The position numbers were made by a program, and so were the translations under genes. Positions 55,160 through 62,743 of a stretch of 64,000 nucleotides of DNA are shown one piece after another (positions within the stretch are counted from its first letter, which is position 1; every line of letters begins with the position of its first letter). The notes beneath the pieces are model-generated. The model made no database searches and was not told the DNA's origin. It saw only the letters and a list, made by a program, of their open reading frames with translations. This stretch comes from a virus: positions 1 through 64,000 of IMG/VR virus record IMGVR_UViG_3300042876_000282; one strand, 5' to 3'.

Positions 55160-55687
55160 ATGCGAACACGAACGAAGAAAGCCGAACCCATGACGCACGA
55201 ACCCACGAAGCCGGTCGAGCCCGAGACGAAGTCGAAGGCGGCGCGGGTCGATCCCGCTGCACCGTCGCCGGACAAGAACTTGGTCGTGTTCCTCGGCGAA
55301 GCGTTCGCGGTCGAGCGCACGGACTCGCTCAACTGGACGGCGAAGCAACGTCGAGAGATCGATGCGTCGCACCACCTCGCACGCGGCGGCGGCTATCGGT
55401 GGGAGGTCGCCGGCTACTACTCGTCTCCGGGCGCGGCGTTCCGCAAGCTGGCGTCTCTCATGCTCGACACGCCGGCAGCGGTCGACGTGCGCGAGTTCGG
55501 CGATCGTGTCGACGCGCTCTTCGAGAAGTTCACGCCGGCGGTGCTACTCGCCGAACGGTCGAAGGCTCTCGCCGATGCGGCGGAAGAGTTCGACGGCGAC
55601 ACGCGCGCGAAGCTCGAAGCGTCGGCGCGTGCGCTCGCGGTGCGTGCCGGTCTGATCGTGGAAGAGGTGAGCCGTGATCCTGAGTGA
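55160..55687 (+). CDS. Hypothetical protein (175 aa)
   Basis: ATG 55160 follows AGGACGAGGC. The N-terminal 45 residues are polar and disordered. The centre is alpha/beta (KNLVVFLGEAFAVERTDSLN; YRWEVAGYYSSPGAAFRKLA) and the end is a helix (RAKLEASARALAVRAGLIVE). Its 3' end overlaps the dCTP deaminase start. No family is recognised. Confidence 0.55.
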   Translation: MRTRTKKAEPMTHEPTKPVEPETKSKAARVDPAAPSPDKNLVVFLGEAFAVERTDSLNWTAKQRREIDASHHLARGGGYRWEVAGYYSSPGAAFRKLASLMLDTPAAVDVREFGDRVDALFEKFTPAVLLAERSKALADAAEEFDGDTRAKLEASARALAVRAGLIVEEVSRDPE

Positions 55688-56666
55688 CATCGACATCAAC
55701 GCGCGCATCGCGGCCGGCGACATCGCGATCGAACCGTTCGACGCTGCGACGCAGCTTCAACCCGCGTCGGTCGACCTCCGGCTCGGTCCCGAAGTCATCA
55801 ACTGGCATCGCCCACACGACGAAGACGACGACGCGATCGACGTCGCGAAGCCGACGCCGGAGCGCATGACGTCGAAGTACACGGCGAAGCCCGACGGGAT
55901 CACCGGCGGTGCGATCCTTCTCCGCTCGGGCGAGTTCATGCTCGGGACCACGATCGAACGTGTGCGGATTCCGCCGACGCTCGCCGCGCGTGTCGAGGGT
56001 CGCTCGTCGATCGGTCGACTCGGGATCGCGGTGCACGTCACGGCGGGGTTCATCGACCCCGGCTTCGAGGGGCAGATCACGCTGGAGATCGTGAACTTCA
56101 ACCCGCGTGCGATCTGGATTCGTCCGGGGATGCGGATCGCGCAACTCGTCTTCCACGAACTCCGCACGCCGGCGACACCCTACCGCGGGAAGTACCAGGG
56201 GCAGACGGGCACGACTGCGAGCCGAGCACATGTCGACTTCGCTCCGCGAACGCACGACGCTCCACACGCGTACGGCGTGCCGCTCTCCGCGCTCCCCGAC
56301 AGGATGCTCGAACACGCTCGCGGAGAGTTCGCTCGACGTGCTCGCGTGGACCTTCCCACGCCGAATCCGTTCGTCGAGTTCGGCTACGCGCTCGACGAAC
56401 CTACGACGCTCGACGAAGCCGAAGCGGTGCGCGAAGCGGAGGCAGCGTTTCGCAAGCTCGAAGAACGCGTCGACGGGCGGCTGATCGAGCAACGCATTCG
56501 CGACGCGTTGGGAGGGTACATCGGCACGTTGCTCACGCACGCGGCGCGTATGGAGATCCAGATCAAGGCGACGCGTGTGTTCCACGAAATCGCGAAGAGC
56601 GCAGGCGTCACGCTCACGCCGCGCGAGATGGCGCTGCTCGCGCAGTACGCGGTCGCGTTGCGATGA
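55674..56666 (+). CDS. dcd: dCTP deaminase-like enzyme with long C-terminal extension (330 aa)
   Basis: GTG 55674 starts inside the preceding gene. Residues 1-185 match dCTP deaminase/dUTPase: ILSDIDINARIAAGDIAIEP, QPASVDLRLG, RVEGRSSIGRLGIAVHVTAG, FIDPGFEGQITLEIVN and a YRGKYQGQTG end. It would convert dCTP to dUTP on the way to dTTP. Residues 190-330 are an added helical domain (EAEAAFRKLEERVDGRLIEQ; HAARMEIQIKATRVFHEIAK) not usual for the family. Confidence 0.85.
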   Translation: MILSDIDINARIAAGDIAIEPFDAATQLQPASVDLRLGPEVINWHRPHDEDDDAIDVAKPTPERMTSKYTAKPDGITGGAILLRSGEFMLGTTIERVRIPPTLAARVEGRSSIGRLGIAVHVTAGFIDPGFEGQITLEIVNFNPRAIWIRPGMRIAQLVFHELRTPATPYRGKYQGQTGTTASRAHVDFAPRTHDAPHAYGVPLSALPDRMLEHARGEFARRARVDLPTPNPFVEFGYALDEPTTLDEAEAVREAEAAFRKLEERVDGRLIEQRIRDALGGYIGTLLTHAARMEIQIKATRVFHEIAKSAGVTLTPREMALLAQYAVALR

Positions 56667-57091
56667 CGAAGGCTCGCACGCGCCGGCGTTCGTGGTGGAC
56701 CGCGGGCTCGCCGTACCTCGACGGCGACGAGTTCGCGGTCGTCGATCTCACGACGTCGTTCGACCTCGAACGCGACCCGTGTCTCGTCGGCGTCGACCCC
56801 GTCGCGCTTCTCGGGATCGAGCACGCGCACCCTCGCGACTACGAACACGCGATCGCGGAGGTGCTCGTGCGTGGACCGCGCACGTTCGCAGGGCTGGCGG
56901 CGGAGGTCGCGCGCGTGCGCGGCTCCGATGCGTGCTCGACGGCGTTCGAGTTCGCGCTGTGGGCGATGGTCGAAGCCGGCTCGGTGAAGGTCTCGCCGGA
57001 GCCGCCGGCGAAGTTCGCGGCGTGGTACTCGGTCGTGCGACCGAACTTCGCTCGCGCCTACGATCGAACGCTTGAACGGAGGTACGTGTGA
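56663..57091 (+). CDS. Hypothetical protein (142 aa)
   Basis: ATG 56663 overlaps the deaminase stop. After a basic N-terminus it shows GIEHAHPRDYEHAIAEVLVR and a small helical domain like a winged helix (RTFAGLAAEVARVRG; AFEFALWAMVEAGSVKV). A DNA-binding or regulatory role is possible. The stop overlaps the next GTG. Confidence 0.52.
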   Translation: MTKARTRRRSWWTAGSPYLDGDEFAVVDLTTSFDLERDPCLVGVDPVALLGIEHAHPRDYEHAIAEVLVRGPRTFAGLAAEVARVRGSDACSTAFEFALWAMVEAGSVKVSPEPPAKFAAWYSVVRPNFARAYDRTLERRYV

Positions 57092-57561
57092 AGCGAAGTG
57101 CGTTCCTATCGAACGACGGGGTCTACCGCTACGAACTCACGCGGACGTGGGGCGAGGGCGATCGGCTTCTCTGGGTCATGCTGAACCCGAGCACGGCGGA
57201 CGCCGACCTCGACGACCCCACGATCCGACGCGTGATCGGGTTCTCGCGAGCGTGGGGGTTCAGCGGTGCGATCGTCGCGAACCTCTTCGCGTTGCGCTCC
57301 ACCGATCCGAAGGTGCTTCGCACGCATCCCGATCCGGTGGGGCCGGCGAACAACGGGATGCTCGCGCAGCTAGCGCTACGCGCGCCGTTCGCGGTGTGCG
57401 CGTGGGGTGCTCACGGATGGCTTCACAATCGCGATCGCGAAGTGCTCGCGTTGCTCGAATCCGCGCGGTGTCTTCCGCGGTGTCTCGGTCGAACGTCGTC
57501 GGGTGCGCCGAAGCATCCGCTCTACCTCGCGGCTTCGACGCCGCTTGAACCCATGCGGTGA
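57088..57561 (+). CDS. DUF1643-family protein (157 aa)
   Basis: The typical DUF1643 blocks are present: YRYELTRTWGEGDRLLWVML, MLNPSTADADLDDPTIRRVI, RAWGFSGAIVANLFALRSTD, and later CAWGAHG and GAPKHPLYLA. The family is common in phages and bacteria; its reaction is not established. It starts with GTG 57088 overlapping the previous stop. Confidence 0.8.
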   Translation: MKRSAFLSNDGVYRYELTRTWGEGDRLLWVMLNPSTADADLDDPTIRRVIGFSRAWGFSGAIVANLFALRSTDPKVLRTHPDPVGPANNGMLAQLALRAPFAVCAWGAHGWLHNRDREVLALLESARCLPRCLGRTSSGAPKHPLYLAASTPLEPMR

Positions 57562-57565
57562 AGCG

Positions 57566-58303
57566 ATGAAGCCTGGATCGATCGTCATGGTCTCGCGCGG
57601 TGGCAGCGCAACCTTGGGCAAGGGTCGCGCGCGCAAGGTGCGCGGCGTGCTCGTCGAGTCGCACGAGACCGAGCACTCGGTCCGATTGCTCGAAGACGAT
57701 CCGGACTCGACCGTCGCGGGATGGTCGAAGGCCGGTGACGTCGGTCGGTGGTCGACGTGCGCGATCGAGGCGGTGCAGTTCCGCACGACGATGATCGATC
57801 CGCCATGGCTCGAACGTGGCAGCGGGCAGATCAAGCGCGGAGCCGACAAGCACTACCCCTTGCTCACGACGCCGAAGATCATCGACACGATCCGCGAGTG
57901 TCCGATCTTCAACCCCGCTCCCGATTCGCACCTCTACCTCTGGACCACGAACACGTTCCTCGTCGACGCGCTGCGAGTCGTCGACGCGCTCGGGTTCCGC
58001 TACGTGACGAACGTCGTATGGACGAAGCGCCACATCGGGATCGGGCGCTACTTCCGAGGGCAGCACGAGATCTTGCTCTTCGCCGTGCGCGGTCGCGGCA
58101 TGGCCGAGGACTTGATCACGGAGTCGAAGAACATCCCGAGCGTGATCAATGCCGACCACGTTCGACGCGATGGCAAGCGCGTTCACTCCGCGAAACCGCC
58201 GGAGAGCTACGCGCTGATCGAGTCGCGCTCGCGCGGACCGTACGCTGAGATCTTCGCGCGCTCGCACCGTGCGGGCTGGGAGTCATGGGGGAACGAAGTA
58301 TGA
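57566..58303 (+). CDS. MT-A70-type DNA N6-adenine methyltransferase (245 aa)
   Basis: DPPW at about residues 77-80 is the catalytic motif, followed by YPLLTTPKIIDTIRECPIF, LYLWTTNTFLVDALRVVDAL, VVWTKRHIGIGRYFRGQHEI and SAKPPESYALIESRSRGPYA, all typical of MT-A70 enzymes. The first 65 residues form an extra small beta domain (GSIVMVSRGGSATLGKG). It would methylate adenine in phage DNA, for instance against restriction. Its stop overlaps the next start. Confidence 0.82.
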   Translation: MKPGSIVMVSRGGSATLGKGRARKVRGVLVESHETEHSVRLLEDDPDSTVAGWSKAGDVGRWSTCAIEAVQFRTTMIDPPWLERGSGQIKRGADKHYPLLTTPKIIDTIRECPIFNPAPDSHLYLWTTNTFLVDALRVVDALGFRYVTNVVWTKRHIGIGRYFRGQHEILLFAVRGRGMAEDLITESKNIPSVINADHVRRDGKRVHSAKPPESYALIESRSRGPYAEIFARSHRAGWESWGNEV

Positions 58304-59277
58304 TGGTGCTCGTTTGCAAGCCGCTGGGAACCAAGCTCACGCGCTCCGCGTGCGGTACTCGACACGAAGCCGCCGCGCGTGCCGGAGAGCGAAGGCAACT
58401 CGGGAACACGAAGGTCGCGTGCTCGACGTGCGCGACATGTCCAGTCGGGCGCGCGCATCATGCCGGCGACCGGCCGGAACACTGGCCCGATGGATCGCCG
58501 ATCGAGGTCGTAGAGATCGAAGCCGCGTCGACCGAGCGGATCGGACCTCCGCGCCCGACTCCGGCGAAGCCGCGGTCTCGCTTCGAGCGTGCGTCGTTCG
58601 ACTCGCCGACGAAGACGCCGCCGGTTCCGCCGGCAGAGATCGCGGCGCGTGCTCGCGCGGTGCTGGCGGAGCGCGCGAAGATCAAGCCGGTGACGCGTAC
58701 GAAGATCGAGCCGGTGCCCGATGCGGTGCAGGCTGAACCCGAGCGTGTCTCCGACGAAGACACGCAGGTCGAGCAACCCTCGACGAGACCCGCGCGGCGG
58801 ATCGTGCGCGTGGTCGACGCCGGAGAGATCAAGGTCGAGCCAGCGCGCGGTCGACTCGTCGAGATCGAGGGTGTCTCGCGCACGATCCCGGAATGGGCGA
58901 AGGTCGCGGGGATCCACCCGAACGCGGTCTACGAACGGATCCGCCGAAACTGGCCGCTCACGCTCGCGTGCACGGCTCCGCGTGGTGCTACCTACGAACA
59001 CGCGATCGCGGTCGCGAAGCCGAAGCGAGAGCGGCTCGGAAGCTCGCCGATCGAGAAGCTCCCCGAGGTCGACGCCGATGCGCCGGCGACCGAGTCGGCG
59101 CACGAACCCGAGCCCGAGATCGAGAAGAGCGAACGAGGTGCAGTCGTCGACGCGCTCTCGAAGCTCTTCGGCGCGGTGCTCTCGCCGCGTGCGGTTCTCG
59201 AAGCCGCGGGCTTCGAGGTCGTGTCGTCGGGGCTCGTGCATACGGGGACGATGCTGATCGTTCGGAGGCGGTCGTGA
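58300..59277 (+). CDS. Cys-cluster and HTH protein, paralogue A (325 aa)
   Basis: ATG 58300 overlaps the methyltransferase stop and follows GGGGGA. An N-terminal Cys module (CGTRHEAAARAG; CSTCATCPVGRAHHAG; HWPDGSPIE) resembles that of the next gene. A long linker contains palindrome copy 6. A helix-turn-helix follows near 190-225 (RTIPEWAKVAGIHPNAVYER; NWPLTLACTAPRGATYEHA), and the C-terminal GFEVVSSGLVHTGTMLIVRR is also shared with paralogue B. A regulator is likely; its target is unknown. Confidence 0.6.
   Translation: MMVLVCKPLGTKLTRSACGTRHEAAARAGERRQLGNTKVACSTCATCPVGRAHHAGDRPEHWPDGSPIEVVEIEAASTERIGPPRPTPAKPRSRFERASFDSPTKTPPVPPAEIAARARAVLAERAKIKPVTRTKIEPVPDAVQAEPERVSDEDTQVEQPSTRPARRIVRVVDAGEIKVEPARGRLVEIEGVSRTIPEWAKVAGIHPNAVYERIRRNWPLTLACTAPRGATYEHAIAVAKPKRERLGSSPIEKLPEVDADAPATESAHEPEPEIEKSERGAVVDALSKLFGAVLSPRAVLEAAGFEVVSSGLVHTGTMLIVRRRS
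58743..58765. repeat. Dispersed palindrome, copy 6
   Basis: It is identical to copy 1 over all 23 bases (GCGTGTCT-CCGACGA-AGACACGC). Here the codons run CGT-GTC-TCC and give RVSDEDT, a different phase from copy 5. Confidence 0.85.
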
Positions 59278-60209
59278 CGACCGCGGGGATCGTCGCGTTC
59301 GTGTGCGTGCCGATGGACGGCGCGCGCTTGCTTCGCTCCGCGTGCGCGGCACGCTCTCGTGCCGCGACGCGTGAAGCCCGCGCCGGCGAACCCGCGCTTC
59401 GCTTCCCGGTGTGCCGGGGGTGCGTGGTCGGCAAGGCTCACGACAAGGGCACGATCCCGAAGCGCTGGCCGGACGGCTCTCCGATCGTCGAGATCCGGCT
59501 CACGACCCACGGCTCGCCGCCGACCAACCCCGCACCGGCGAAGCGACCGAAGACGAAGCCGGCGCGCGGGTCGACGACCCCGACGCCGCCGGCTGCACCG
59601 ATCCCGACGCCGCCGGTGGTCGAGACCTCGAAGCCCGCGCCGGTGCCGGCCGAACCCGTGCGCGTGACGATCCGCGGGCAGCTATCGCTCGGGCTCCCCG
59701 GACTCACGAGGAAGCCCGAGAAGGGCGCCGAAGCTCGGGCAGGGGGGAACACCGCGGCAACGGCGGAGCGCGTCGTCTCGGGCCTGCTAGGCGGCGGGAT
59801 GGCGCACGCGTTCGAGGGAGCGCTGGATAGCGATCCGGAAGTGAGCGAACCTTCCCGTATGTCACGGCGCGCGGGCAAGGCTCCACGGTGGATCGTCGCG
59901 AATGGGATCCGCGACTCGGTCGCGGGCTGGGCTCGAAGACTCGGGGTCGCGCATACGGTGATCGCGGAGCGGCTCCGCCGCGGCTGGCCGGAAGCGCTGG
60001 CGGTGACGATGCCGAAGGGCGCGACGATGGGAGCGAAGCCCGCGAGGGTTGCTCGCGAGTCGGTGCCGTTGTCGGCGTACGAACTCGCGCGCGCGCTCGA
60101 CGCGCTCCGCCGCGAAGGCTTCGAGGTCGAGCGGATCGGACTCTCGCCCCGAGGTGACGTGCTCGTAATCCGAACGGAGGAACGCCATGCTGGATCGATC
60201 GCAAGCTGA
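59274..60209 (+). CDS. Cys-cluster and HTH protein, paralogue B (311 aa)
   Basis: GTG 59274 overlaps the stop of paralogue A. The Cys module (RSACAARSRAATREARAGEP; CRGCVVGKAHDKGTIPKRWP) and WPDGSPIVEI match A; the Pro-rich linker does not. The HTH (RDSVAGWARRLGVAHTVIAE; GWPEALAVTMPKGATMGAKP) and the C-terminal REGFEVERIGLSPRGDVLVI match A. It probably arose by duplication. Its end overlaps the next gene by 23 bases. Confidence 0.6.
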   Translation: MTTAGIVAFVCVPMDGARLLRSACAARSRAATREARAGEPALRFPVCRGCVVGKAHDKGTIPKRWPDGSPIVEIRLTTHGSPPTNPAPAKRPKTKPARGSTTPTPPAAPIPTPPVVETSKPAPVPAEPVRVTIRGQLSLGLPGLTRKPEKGAEARAGGNTAATAERVVSGLLGGGMAHAFEGALDSDPEVSEPSRMSRRAGKAPRWIVANGIRDSVAGWARRLGVAHTVIAERLRRGWPEALAVTMPKGATMGAKPARVARESVPLSAYELARALDALRREGFEVERIGLSPRGDVLVIRTEERHAGSIAS

Positions 60210-60414
60210 AGCCGCGGCAAGGCTTGCCGCGGACGCCGAAGAACTCGCACACGAGATCGAGACGAAGAGCGGTGACGACATCGCGCGCGTTCGTGAGATC
60301 CTCCCCGAACTCGACGAAGCCGCGATCGCGATCGGGATCTTGATCGACCACTTCGCGATCGTGCGAGAGAAGCTCGACGCCGTTCGTCGACGACTCCGCG
60401 AAGCATCGAAGTAG
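60187..60414 (+). CDS. Small helical protein (75 aa)
   Basis: ATG 60187 lies inside the end of paralogue B after GGAGGAACGCC. The product is a helical, charged protein (AARLAADAEELAHEIETKSG; LDAVRRRLREASK) likely to form coiled coils. No function can be given. Confidence 0.55.
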   Translation: MLDRSQAEAAARLAADAEELAHEIETKSGDDIARVREILPELDEAAIAIGILIDHFAIVREKLDAVRRRLREASK

Positions 60415-60446
60415 ACGAACCTCCGCCGCGCTGGCACGCTCGCGCG

Positions 60447-60617
60447 ATGCGTACGTTCGTGAACTCCAATCGGTTGCTCGTGACGTGGACCCCGCGCTCC
60501 GAATGGGCGCGCGCGTGTGGACGCTGGGCCGACCTCGAACTCGGAACCGGCAAGCGCTACGCGTACGCGCGCGCGCTGGGATTCGAGTTCGTATGGTTCC
60601 GCGAACCACGCAGGTAA
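60447..60617 (+). CDS. Short basic/aromatic protein (56 aa)
   Basis: This short frame begins ATG 60447 and ends TAA 60617. It encodes a basic product rich in Arg and aromatic residues (RLLVTWTPRSEWARACGRWA; FEFVWFREPRR). Codon choice resembles neighbours, and it fills an otherwise empty gap before a promoter. A good ribosome-binding site is lacking, so support is moderate. Confidence 0.4.
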   Translation: MRTFVNSNRLLVTWTPRSEWARACGRWADLELGTGKRYAYARALGFEFVWFREPRR

Positions 60618-60619
60618 CG

Positions 60620-60666
60620 CTTGCTCGCGCGACCCCTCGCGTATATCTTACGCGTAGCAAGGGGAA
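60620..60666 (+). promoter_or_regulatory. Promoter with TATATC box
   Basis: TTGCTC (60621-60626) and TATATC (60642-60647) have a 15-base spacer. The box reads TATATCTTACG rather than TATATCTAGG. AAGGGGAA precedes ATG 60670. The GGGC-hairpin leader is missing here. Confidence 0.5.
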
Positions 60667-60669
60667 CGC

Positions 60670-60912
60670 ATGACGAACGACGAGACCGAGACGATTCGCT
60701 CCGCGGTGCGGAGCGCTCGCGCGGCAGCGCGACGCGAAGACGCGAAGCTCACGATCGCGATCGGCGTCGACGCCGCCGGCGCGCCGGTGCTCGACCTCGA
60801 CGTCGGTCGATTGCGACTCCCCGCGCGTTGCATCGGTTCCGCGCTCCGCACGATCGCGGACGCGTACGAAGACGAAGCCGCGATCGTGCGGCATGAACGG
60901 AGACCACGATGA
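60670..60912 (+). CDS. Hypothetical small protein (80 aa)
   Basis: ATG 60670 is preceded by AAGGGGAACGC. It has an N-terminal charged helix (TIRSAVRSARAAARREDAKL), a short beta region (TIAIGVDAAGAPVLDLDVGR) and a second helix. The stop overlaps the RHH gene, so both are likely one functional unit. Confidence 0.55.
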   Translation: MTNDETETIRSAVRSARAAARREDAKLTIAIGVDAAGAPVLDLDVGRLRLPARCIGSALRTIADAYEDEAAIVRHERRPR

Positions 60913-61220
60913 GCAGCGATACCCTGATCCCGATCCGACTGAACCCCGAAGCTCGCGCGAAGCTCGCACGCATCGCCATCGATCGGGAGACCTCGATCAA
61001 CGGCGTGCTCGCGGCCGCGGCCGCGGACCTCGCCGGTGTGCGCGACGAAGTGCGCCGACGACCATCGCGAGCCGACACCGCTCGCGACCCCTCGAAGGTC
61101 TCGTCGCTCACCCTTCGGATCTCCGCGCCGATGCTCGCCGCGCTCGAAGCCCGCGCAGCGCGAGACCGGACCACGGTTTCGAGCATGGTCCGGAACCACG
61201 CTCTCGAACTCGACGCGTGA
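60909..61220 (+). CDS. Tandem ribbon-helix-helix DNA-binding protein (103 aa)
   Basis: Two RHH units are seen: IPIRLNPEARAKLARIAIDR with SINGVLAAAAA (about 7-42), and SLTLRISAPMLAALEARAAR with TVSSMVRNHALEL (about 65-102). A single chain could act like an RHH dimer and bind an operator. It lies just upstream of the 107-bp repeated promoter block, an obvious candidate target. This link is inferred. Confidence 0.6.
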   Translation: MSSDTLIPIRLNPEARAKLARIAIDRETSINGVLAAAAADLAGVRDEVRRRPSRADTARDPSKVSSLTLRISAPMLAALEARAARDRTTVSSMVRNHALELDA

Positions 61221-61234
61221 GAATCCCCCGGAAA

Positions 61235-61341
61235 TCTAGGGCTCGAAACTTTTTTTCGGGGGGTGCGTCTTTTTCCCTTGCACCGTATATCTAGGCGAGG
61301 CATACATAGGGGGTCAGACGGGCTCGCCCGAGAAAGAGAAG
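61235..61341 (+). promoter_or_regulatory. 107-bp promoter-leader cassette, copy 1
   Basis: From TCTAGGG through a seven-T tract, CGGGGGG, CCCTTGCACCG, TATATCTAGG, a CGGGC-TC-GCCCG hairpin (61319-61330) and AGAAAGAGAAG, this block nearly equals 63474-63580. The place of the -35 is unclear: TTGCAC is only two bases before TATATC here. It drives ATG 61349. Confidence 0.6.
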
Positions 61342-61348
61342 ACCGACC

Positions 61349-61570
61349 ATGTACATCGCCGCCATCGACCCCAACGTCCGCAGCGCCGCCTCGAAGCTGA
61401 GCGACGCCGACCTCGTCGCGATGCTCAACTCGAAGACGGTTCACGAGGGGCTTCGCACCTTCACCGGACCCGCGCTCGAAGGTCTCGGTCAGATCGTTCT
61501 CGCGTGCTGCGAAGAGCATCGCGAGCGAACCGCGCTCCGCGCGCTCTACGCGACCGGGGGCTGCGACTGA
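61349..61570 (+). CDS. Hypothetical early protein (73 aa)
   Basis: ATG 61349 follows the cassette. The product is helical and slightly acidic (MYIAAIDPNVRSAASKLSDA; ALEGLGQIVLACCEEHRERT) with three Cys near the end. Its strong leader suggests abundant early expression. Family unknown. Confidence 0.58.
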   Translation: MYIAAIDPNVRSAASKLSDADLVAMLNSKTVHEGLRTFTGPALEGLGQIVLACCEEHRERTALRALYATGGCD

Positions 61571-61621
61571 GAGCGGCGCGCGTGTAGCGCGCTCGGTGCT
61601 CGACCGAGGTCGAACTTCGAG
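61571..61621 (+). other. Two hairpins in the gap before 61664
   Basis: GAGC-G-GCGC (61571-61579) pairs with GCGCGCTC (61587-61594) with one bulge, and TCGACC-GA-GGTCGA forms a palindrome at 61600-61613. CTCGACCGA here also occurs at 45222-45230 in the SSB/UvsX gap. Purpose unknown. Confidence 0.35.
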
Positions 61622-61663
61622 CCGGCCACACGACCCGGACTTGTCCACCGAACGGAGACCGCC

Positions 61664-62236
61664 ATGTACACGAAGACCACGGCAGAGAAGATCGAGAAGG
61701 CGCGCGCGAAGTACGCGGTGCGCGAGCGCGTATACGCTCACCCGGTCGGACACTTCGAGATCCGGATCGGGTCGTCGGACACGGACGGGCAGGTCTCCAT
61801 GCCGTCGAAGTTCGGGAAGGCGATCCGCGCCATCGGTGGCGACTACTGCGACGCGCGCTCGATCTACTCGTCCGACCGCGTCGTGCTCGTGCCGATGGAC
61901 GCCGCCGGCGTCGACATGGCGATCGACTTGATCAACCTCTATCCGTTGCTCGACCGGCGCACGGGCGCGGTGATCGTGTCTCGCCCCGCTGCGAAGGCCG
62001 GTCCCTACTCCTCGACCGCGGTGCACTACGAGCGCAAGGTCCGCGACCTCGAAGCGACGCTGCAGGCGGAGATCGGTCGCGCGGCCGGGCTCGTGTTCGC
62101 CGCGAACGAAGCGCGGTCCGAAGAGCTTCGAGAGTCGCAAGCGCGCCGGCCCGCGATGCTCCGCGAAGAGCGCGCGCGCTTGCTCGCACGACTGGCCGAG
62201 ATCGATGCCGAGATCGATGCCGAACTCGGTGCGTGA
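61664..62236 (+). CDS. Hypothetical protein with C-terminal coiled coil (190 aa)
   Basis: ATG 61664 follows ACGGAGACCGCC. The N-terminal 110 residues are alpha/beta (HPVGHFEIRIGSSDTDGQVS; VVLVPMDAAGVDMAIDLINL). From about 125 a charged coiled coil runs to the end (REERARLLARLAEIDAEIDA). No family is recognised. Confidence 0.55.
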   Translation: MYTKTTAEKIEKARAKYAVRERVYAHPVGHFEIRIGSSDTDGQVSMPSKFGKAIRAIGGDYCDARSIYSSDRVVLVPMDAAGVDMAIDLINLYPLLDRRTGAVIVSRPAAKAGPYSSTAVHYERKVRDLEATLQAEIGRAAGLVFAANEARSEELRESQARRPAMLREERARLLARLAEIDAEIDAELGA

Positions 62237-62239
62237 ACG

Positions 62240-62743
62240 ATGACGAAGGGCGAAGCCCGGAAAGGAACGGAGACCATGTCGAAGAACGAGAAGACGAAGA
62301 ACGAGAAGCCGATGACGACCGAGGAAGTCGAGAGCGTCGCGAACTACGTGCGGAGCTTGATCGGTGCAGCGCGTGCGCGCGCTGCGATGATCTCGCCGTG
62401 GCTCGTGTTCGACGTCGGTCGATACGAGAGCTATTTCCGCGGGCGGATCGATGCGTCGTTCTCGCATCCCGCGCGTGGTACGTGGTTCGCAGTCGACGCT
62501 CGGATCGTGGGCATGAATGGCGACGAACTCGAACGCGTGATCGAGTCGCGGGTCGCGACGTCGTCGTACGTCGGGAGTGCTGGCGATGTCGGTTCGATGG
62601 CGGCAACGCTCACCGCGATCGCGAACGCGATCCCAGAACTCGAAGCGATCGCCGGCGAGATCCTCCGGATCTCGAAGAGCAGCGCCACGCACGCGACGAT
62701 CGTTCGGAACATGCTCGACGAAGCTCGCGAGGTCGCGCGATGA
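62240..62743 (+). CDS. Hypothetical protein (167 aa; start may be 62276)
   Basis: ATG 62276 has a better GGAACGGAGACC site than ATG 62240 and would give 155 residues. The protein has a Lys/Glu-rich start, a central aromatic stretch (ISPWLVFDVGRYESYFRGRI; GTWFAVDARIVGM) and a helical end. Its stop overlaps the next ATG. Unknown function. Confidence 0.55.
   Translation: MTKGEARKGTETMSKNEKTKNEKPMTTEEVESVANYVRSLIGAARARAAMISPWLVFDVGRYESYFRGRIDASFSHPARGTWFAVDARIVGMNGDELERVIESRVATSSYVGSAGDVGSMAATLTAIANAIPELEAIAGEILRISKSSATHATIVRNMLDEAREVAR

Noticed and set aside
57465-57500. Another GTGTCT palindrome copy near 57470
   Set aside because: Two GTGTCT strings occur close together in direct orientation, but there is no AGACAC arm.
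58893-60209. Long N-terminal extensions of several genes (e.g. 58893, 62233, 54091, 43283, 32061)
   Set aside because: They run through the preceding genes in another frame. The starts chosen overlap the previous stop by 1-4 bases, as is usual in this genome.
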